This document shows positions 58,770 through 64,000 of a stretch of 64,000 nt of DNA, piece after piece. Every line of letters starts with the position of its first letter. The first letter of the stretch is position 1. The stretch comes from Blasia pusilla. Its lineage: Eukaryota; Marchantiophyta; Marchantiopsida; Blasiales. Both the position numbers and the translations under genes were made by a program. The notes under the pieces were generated by a model. It had not been told where the DNA came from and searched no databases. It was given only the letters and a program-made list of their open reading frames with translations. The stretch spans positions 53,692,001 through 53,756,000 of the forward strand of contig CM114271.1 of NCBI GenBank assembly GCA_050084515.1. Direction: 5' to 3'.

Positions 58770-60118
58770 ATGCATCATTGGAAAAATATTTCTATTTGCA
58801 AGATTCGAGAAAGAGATTGTGTGATTTTCCAGACATGCCACAACCTAACTTTGAATCCCCTCATTGACGAACACTTCTGGAGGGAGAGGTGTATCAATAG
58901 CAATGCAACACGTTTGATCCAGAAAGCTACACTTATTATATGGGATGAGGCACCCATGACTCATCATAATGCATTTGAGGTTGTGAATCGTACCTTACAA
59001 GATATCATGAGAGTGATATCTCACAACCTTAAGGACATACCATTTGGGGGAAAGCTAATTATTTTTGGTGGCGAATTTTGGCAAGTTTTACCTATCATTT
59101 GTCACGGGGATCGTCCCAAAATTATCCAAGTCACTTTAAAAATATCACATTTATGGTCCCATGTAAGGGTGATGAAGCTTACTACAAACACGAGAGTTCA
59201 AAATTTAGAAGGGCATATGCATATTTATCAACTATCTTTTGCTGATTGGCTATTGGAGGTTGGAGAAGGTCGTGTGCCGCTACACACTTCTTTGGGAGAC
59301 AATTTTATTCGACTGCCATTTAACATGGTTGTTCATAGCAAGAATGTAAATGATCTTATAAATATTATATATGGAAACGATCTTCAAAGGTTTCATAATA
59401 TCAACTTTTTGAGAGATACAACTATTCTCAGACCAAGAAATAGAGATGTTGATGACATTAATATAGAATTCATGTCTCGATTTTCTGGAGAAGTAATAAC
59501 CTTTACTCTTAATATTCTTATTCTTCACGAAAATTACTTCATTTCAAGTAATTTGTTAAATTTAGAAATTTTGTTGGGAAAAAAAATTCTAACAGCTATG
59601 TGTTATGTATAGGAGCATGTTTATCTTAGTGTTGATTCAATTCCAAATGAGGGAATGAATTATATCTATCCAACAGAGTTTTTGAATATATGCTCACCTT
59701 CTGGTTTGCATGTATTAAAGAACTCTTGCAGGGATCGTTTGTGTTTGAAGATCGGTGTACCAATTATGCTCTTACGGAACATAAATGGTGCAAAAGGACA
59801 AACGAATGGCACTCGATTAATCATTTTTGGATTTATGCAATATATTATTGATGTTGAAATTATTACGGGGAGGAATATTGGAGATCGAGTTTTCATTCCA
59901 CGTATCCTATTGATTGCTTCTGACTCTAGATTACTTTTTGATTTACATAGATTCTAATTACCTATTTGTCCAACTTTTGCTAAGACTATTAACAAGTCGC
60001 AAAGTCAAACTTTACAAAATATTGGAATATACTTACCCATGCGTGTATTTTCTCATGGTTAGTTATACGTGGCGATATCTAGAGTATGACAAAGGAGTTC
60101 GATTCATATTATGATTGG
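58770..60118 (+). pseudogene. Helitron PIF1-like helicase
   Basis: The main frame (58770-59612) has the Walker B motif as LIIWDEAPMTHHNAFE (about 58934) and motif III as KLIIFGGEFWQVLPI (usual FGGDFRQ). It continues from about 59612 with YIYPTEFLNICSPSGLH, GVPIMLLRNINGAKGQTNGT, RLIIF and FIPRILLI. The end is TINKSQSQTLQNIGIYLPM, then YVAISRV. The Walker A loop (GxxGTGKT) that should precede 58850 is absent, so an upstream deletion removed ATP binding. Confidence 0.88.
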
Positions 60119-60284
60119 TAGTGAAACACAATCCAATCAAAAAGATGATTAGACTCGAAATGTTGTGTATAAAGAGATTTTTACATTATATAAAATTAAA
60201 ATTTTTTTCATAAGAATTAATTTTTAAAATAAAATGTTTATATGTTTTTTTCTATACCCATGCATAGCACGGGCACCTTACTAG

Positions 60285-60840
60285 TTTTAAAAAAAAGATT
60301 CAAAAGAGGAAAAGGAAAGAAAAAAGATCAAACTTCTTATTAATTATTCTTTTAGTAAGGGCCTAGTGGTGATCACACTGTTCATAGGAGCTCTAACTTG
60401 TTTACTTTATTTTGAAATTGATACTATTGGGAAAAAATTGTGGTTGTCATTTCCAATGACTAGTGGGTGCCTATGCGGGTGAAGAACCTCCCAACTGATA
60501 CGAACTAAAAAACATTATGCTATCGGAGAGGAAAAATACAAATTAATAAATATTACTTTATTGGAGTTACTTACGTGTTAGTTCACCTCTGCATCTTAAC
60601 TAAGTCTTCTTGTCCACATGTTGACACCGGGAGGCTTAAAAAAGCCTACGTGTCGACACTAGAGGAGGTGTTTCCCAAACCCAATCCTATTTTAATAATG
60701 TAGATAAGAGTTTTTACATTTTAGTTTCACATAAGACACAAAGAGATTATATCAATTAAATAGTGTATGTCTCACATGTTCTCATACACAAGGTAGATCT
60801 TTGGCACCATTCATACATATATAAACACTAGACATCATAT
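60285..60840. other. Spacer, nothing recognised
   Basis: AT-rich flank between the Helitron 3' end and gypsy E. No supported feature. Confidence 0.4.
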
Positions 60841-61165
60841 TTGAACATGTTATCTAGACTTATATATTGCTACACAATATACATTGTTGTCATCATACAT
60901 ACACAAATAATTTAACACAAGATACTATACTCAATTTTGATATCTATACACATATGTAATCATATACCAAAATATCTCCGATTATCCAATTGGTTTATGG
61001 GTACGTCCCTCTTACTCCTACTCATGTAATCCTATCTACCATTTCATACATCACTATGATGGTACAAGTACAGATTATAGATGGTCATGAGGCCCCATCA
61101 TTAATTTCCTTCTTTTCATCCATATCACTAATATCACTTTAGATATATGGACATCTACCTTATGT

Positions 61166-61301
61166 ATGATTGAAACACATCAATGATCCTCGAGGAATCC
61201 TAGCAAGAGGTGGCGTCAAACATGTCATATGCCATCCTCTCAAACATCCATCATAAATTAGCAATGTGGTTATATCTATGGCTGATCCACATAACATACA
61301 A
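61166..61301 (-). pseudogene. PHD finger of gypsy E, degraded
   Basis: The minus strand reads CMLCGSAIDITTLLIYDGCL, then RGWHMTCLTPPLARIP and MCFNHT before a stop. Three ligands are altered: CDGC to YDGC, and CPRC to CFNH. The end still matches the other copies position by position. Confidence 0.75.
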
Positions 61302-61324
61302 CATGAGTATGTATGTACTACACC

Positions 61325-61997
61325 ATATCATCACTATCATCCCTAAATGCAAGGCCATGTGATGACCTTACCATGGTGCATTTAACAATGGTTTGCACTA
61401 TGTTGTACGCACAAACCAACCTAATTTTAAACTTTTCAGGAAGTACAATATGCATATATCAGATGCAAGGGTTGGTAATTATAAGGGTGTGTGCAATTTT
61501 CATAATTTCATAGGGTTTATGTTTTTTATATGAATTTTAAATTAACAAGATTTCACACATAAATAGCCAATTAGCCTAAAGGAATGTATTTAATCTAAAG
61601 AATTGAATATACATGTTGAAGGAATCCATTCAATCTCGGAAATTGGACATTTAGGGCAAAAGAATCACTAATGAAATCATGTGTTTTTAACAAAAATGAA
61701 TGCATTTTAATATATCTTTTACAAAAATGAACCAATCCCCTTCCGACTCCCCCCCCCTTTTTCCCATGTTCTTTTATATGCACTATTGAATAAGTGAATA
61801 TTCCATATATATGCACCATTAGATAAGTGCACACTCCACTTACAGATGGTTTGCACTTACAATTTTGTGTGTAGTGGATGACTAAAAGCACTTATAAAAA
61901 GTGCAAAAAATTTGCAAGCTACATTGATTTTTAAGAAATCGAGCACATGGGGGACCTTGCACTAAAGGAATTATTTCACTTAGGGATGGTAGACTAT
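61325..61997. mobile_element. MITE-like insertion in gypsy E
   Basis: A segment of about 673 bp separates the integrase tail from the PHD finger. Its ends, read inward, are similar: ATATCATCACTATCATCCCTAA on the left and ATAGTCTACCATCCCTAAG on the right (minus). ACC occurs on both sides as a possible 3-bp target duplication. No coding content. Boundaries are good to about two bases on the left. Confidence 0.5.
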
Positions 61998-64000
61998 ACC
62001 ACTAAGCTTAAGTCAATTATCTTATTAATCTTAGGAAGGTGACATGACAAACAATTATGCAAATGGTCTTTCCAAGTTATACAATCACATTCCTCTAATA
62101 AAAATATATTAGATGGAAATACCTCATACACTCTCAAAATAGTGTGTTTTGTTGTAATATCCAATGTCGTAAGTATCATCAACTTCAAGTAAGTATAGTC
62201 GCATTGATAAAATCTACGGATCGCTTGTCTATAACCTCCAACCCAAATAGTTACAAACCCCAATATGTCTCAATGTTGTGCAATCATCAAGTTCTCAAAT
62301 GCCATATGGATAAGTCTCAAAAAATTCGTGTCCGATCAATAACATGCTTGCTCCCACATATCATGATCATTGAGATTCAACACCTTACCAACATTATGAC
62401 AAATGGTCGTAGATATGTCATGCTCTTATCCATATAGCAAAAAATCAGATAAAAAGGACTCAAAGGATAACCACAACAAGTGTAGTTCTCAATCTTCTAG
62501 GTGACTTTTATACAATTGATTCTTGCCCAAATCCCTATTCATCGTAAAAAAAAATAACGCTGCTATATCATCTACCTCAAGATGGGCTAGAAGATTGAGT
62601 CGGTTGATCAATGCTTACTCACATAAGGCTTGAAACTCCTTATGAAACTTGGTGCCCTACTTCCGAAACACCTCCAATCTTGCGCCATATTGACTCACCA
62701 CTTAATTTAGGAATGCATATAATACTCCCTTACTTGCTTTGTATTTTAATGAAAACCAACTCTATCCATTATAATAAGTGTTTGACCATCATTGATATAT
62801 ATTAATTGTAGCACTCTGTCAATGGTAAAGGCCTTGGAAAATCTAAACTTCATCATTATTGTAAACCTATTGTTCATGGTAGATGAACTTATGGAATTCA
62901 AGCGTTAAGAGATGCTATGACTCTATCACACACCATGCATCTAGCGATAAATGATTGTAGGTATGTTTGTATGTCTTGCCACCAATATTGTACTTAGAGC
63001 AAGCTATTTGTCCATTTCCCTCCAAAATATCTCAAGTCCTTCTGGGCACATTGCAACAATTATCTTCTCTACAAAGGATGAGGCAGCACTTATAGTCTAC
63101 CATCCTCTCAAACTCATAAGTATATGTCTCCTCCTATATGAACTATCCGGCTTATTGTATAATCTGATCTCATTCTCACAAGTTCATAACCCTAGTGCCT
63201 CCCATATTCTAAGTGCATGTATAGGTACTCAAACACCACCCCTTCCTCATGGACATCTCAATCACATATTGCCTCGTTATCCGCCTCTAGATCTAGGACT
63301 ATACACTTGAATTCATCATCGAAGTCCATGATCAATCACAATTTCCACATATATGCCTATCCGTCCAATATTTGTGAACATCCCTCTTTAAGGGCATGAT
63401 TATGGAAGACGTATACTCTCCATGCAACATGTTGGTGAGTCATGCATCGACCAAGTTTTGGCTCATGTTTTGAATTGATGCCCTCTCCATGTCCCTATAC
63501 ATGAAGGATCGTTAAAAGATTGGTGTGTCACTAGCCAACTTAATGTGAATCTCTAGAGCCTTTACTAGACCTAAATCATATATAAAAATTGAAAAAATAA
63601 ATCCTATCGATCCTTGTGAAATTGATTGATTTGGTATCGCTCTCCTTGTGTCAATTTGGGATCTCTAGCTCCCAAGTCTCCATTGTGACTACTTGCGGTG
63701 AGACTCTTCTATGTCGGGTTTGGTTGGACAATAACAACCAAACCTCGATGTGCATCAAAGAGTCAATCCCAAGCACTACATGTAGTGCCTAAGTAGGAAA
63801 GGGGCTCACAAGAGCTTTAGAGGTGATATGTCTCGACCACATCCGATACTACTCAACCACTTATAGGTTGAGAATCCATGTCGAACACCTCAAATCCATT
63901 GCCTAACATGGAATATGGCATTGAGATATTTATGAAAATGGTGGTATTGCGGTTATACTTATGAGAAGTCCTATTTCATGCTCACTCTTATCGTTGTTGG

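Larger units (their letters stand above)
55496..60284 (+). mobile_element. Coding Helitron (Rep/helicase), decayed
   Basis: The segment carries, in order, a zinc-binding N-terminal module, Helitron-like N domain, HUH Rep, the following conserved region and a PIF1-type helicase. It ends at 60284 with GCACGGGCACCTTACTAG followed by T. The 3' end matches N1 and N2, so this could be the source family. The 5' end is unclear because N2 occupies the expected position. Stops and gaps make it inactive. Confidence 0.85.
60841..63990 (-). mobile_element. Ty3/gypsy retrotransposon E, decayed
   Basis: Minus-strand relative of copies A-C. From the right: linker-type sequence (63640-63780, similar to 26640-26730), integrase pieces, integrase C-terminus (62263-61994: TIRRFYQCDY-like, then TILRVYEVFPSNIFLLEECD and HNCLSCHLPKINKIIDLSLV) and the PHD finger (61301-61166). 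An LTR-tail-like segment lies near 60980-60850 (GGAGATATTTTGGTAT, then TATATTGTGTAGC). An insertion of about 670 bp splits integrase from PHD. It is much more AT-rich than A-C, so probably older. Confidence 0.7.

Overview
The window is plant nuclear DNA, most likely from a land plant with a repeat-rich genome. The evidence is Ty1/copia elements with the plant initiator-tRNA-Met primer site, Ty3/gypsy elements, Helitrons ending in CTAG, a CACTA-type terminus, GA/CT microsatellites and spliced genes with plant-type introns. I cannot name the species. There is no prokaryotic operon structure, and almost every long reading frame outside two host genes is decayed transposon protein.

Layout. 1-0.9 kb: minus-strand Ty3/gypsy gag remnant, then its leader. 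2.34-5.86 kb: plus-strand gypsy element A (pol with the RT core deleted, integrase, PHD finger, 3' LTR). 5.86-7.52 kb: minus-strand leader and probable LTR of a different gypsy-like element. 7.52-7.81 kb: head-to-tail Helitron pair. 8.51-13.37 kb: minus-strand copia element 1 with both LTRs. 13.4-16.1 kb: intergenic. 16.2-19.3 kb: host AT-hook gene (coding 18506-19270). 21.4-22.8 kb: Helitron end and a large foldback. 23.06-27.6 kb: gypsy B, scrambled and inverted. 27.6-31.86 kb: copia element 2. 31.9-32.9 kb: long (CT)n and (GA)n tracts in opposite orientation. 33.3-35.5 kb: purine tract, diverged long repeats and a CACTA-type end. 35.5-40.5 kb: gypsy C. 40.5-43.4 kb: gypsy D gag (minus) split by a solo LTR. 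43.4-49.7 kb: mostly unannotated. 49.74-51.42 kb: host gene resembling MRNIP (minus, three exons). 52.5-60.3 kb: two short Helitrons, a possible small gene and a decayed coding Helitron. 60.8-64 kb: gypsy E (minus), whose PHD region carries a MITE-like insertion.

The most unusual signal is in the gypsy family. Four copies (A, B, C, E) carry a PHD zinc finger fused to the C-terminus of integrase, where plant chromoviruses carry a chromodomain. Three copies (A, B, C), with diverged LTRs, also place a roughly 120-bp copy of the LTR 3' end between the polypurine tract and the LTR. The two host genes are a nuclear AT-hook protein and a zinc-ribbon protein related to the MRN-complex-interacting protein. 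Nothing in the sequence links them functionally.
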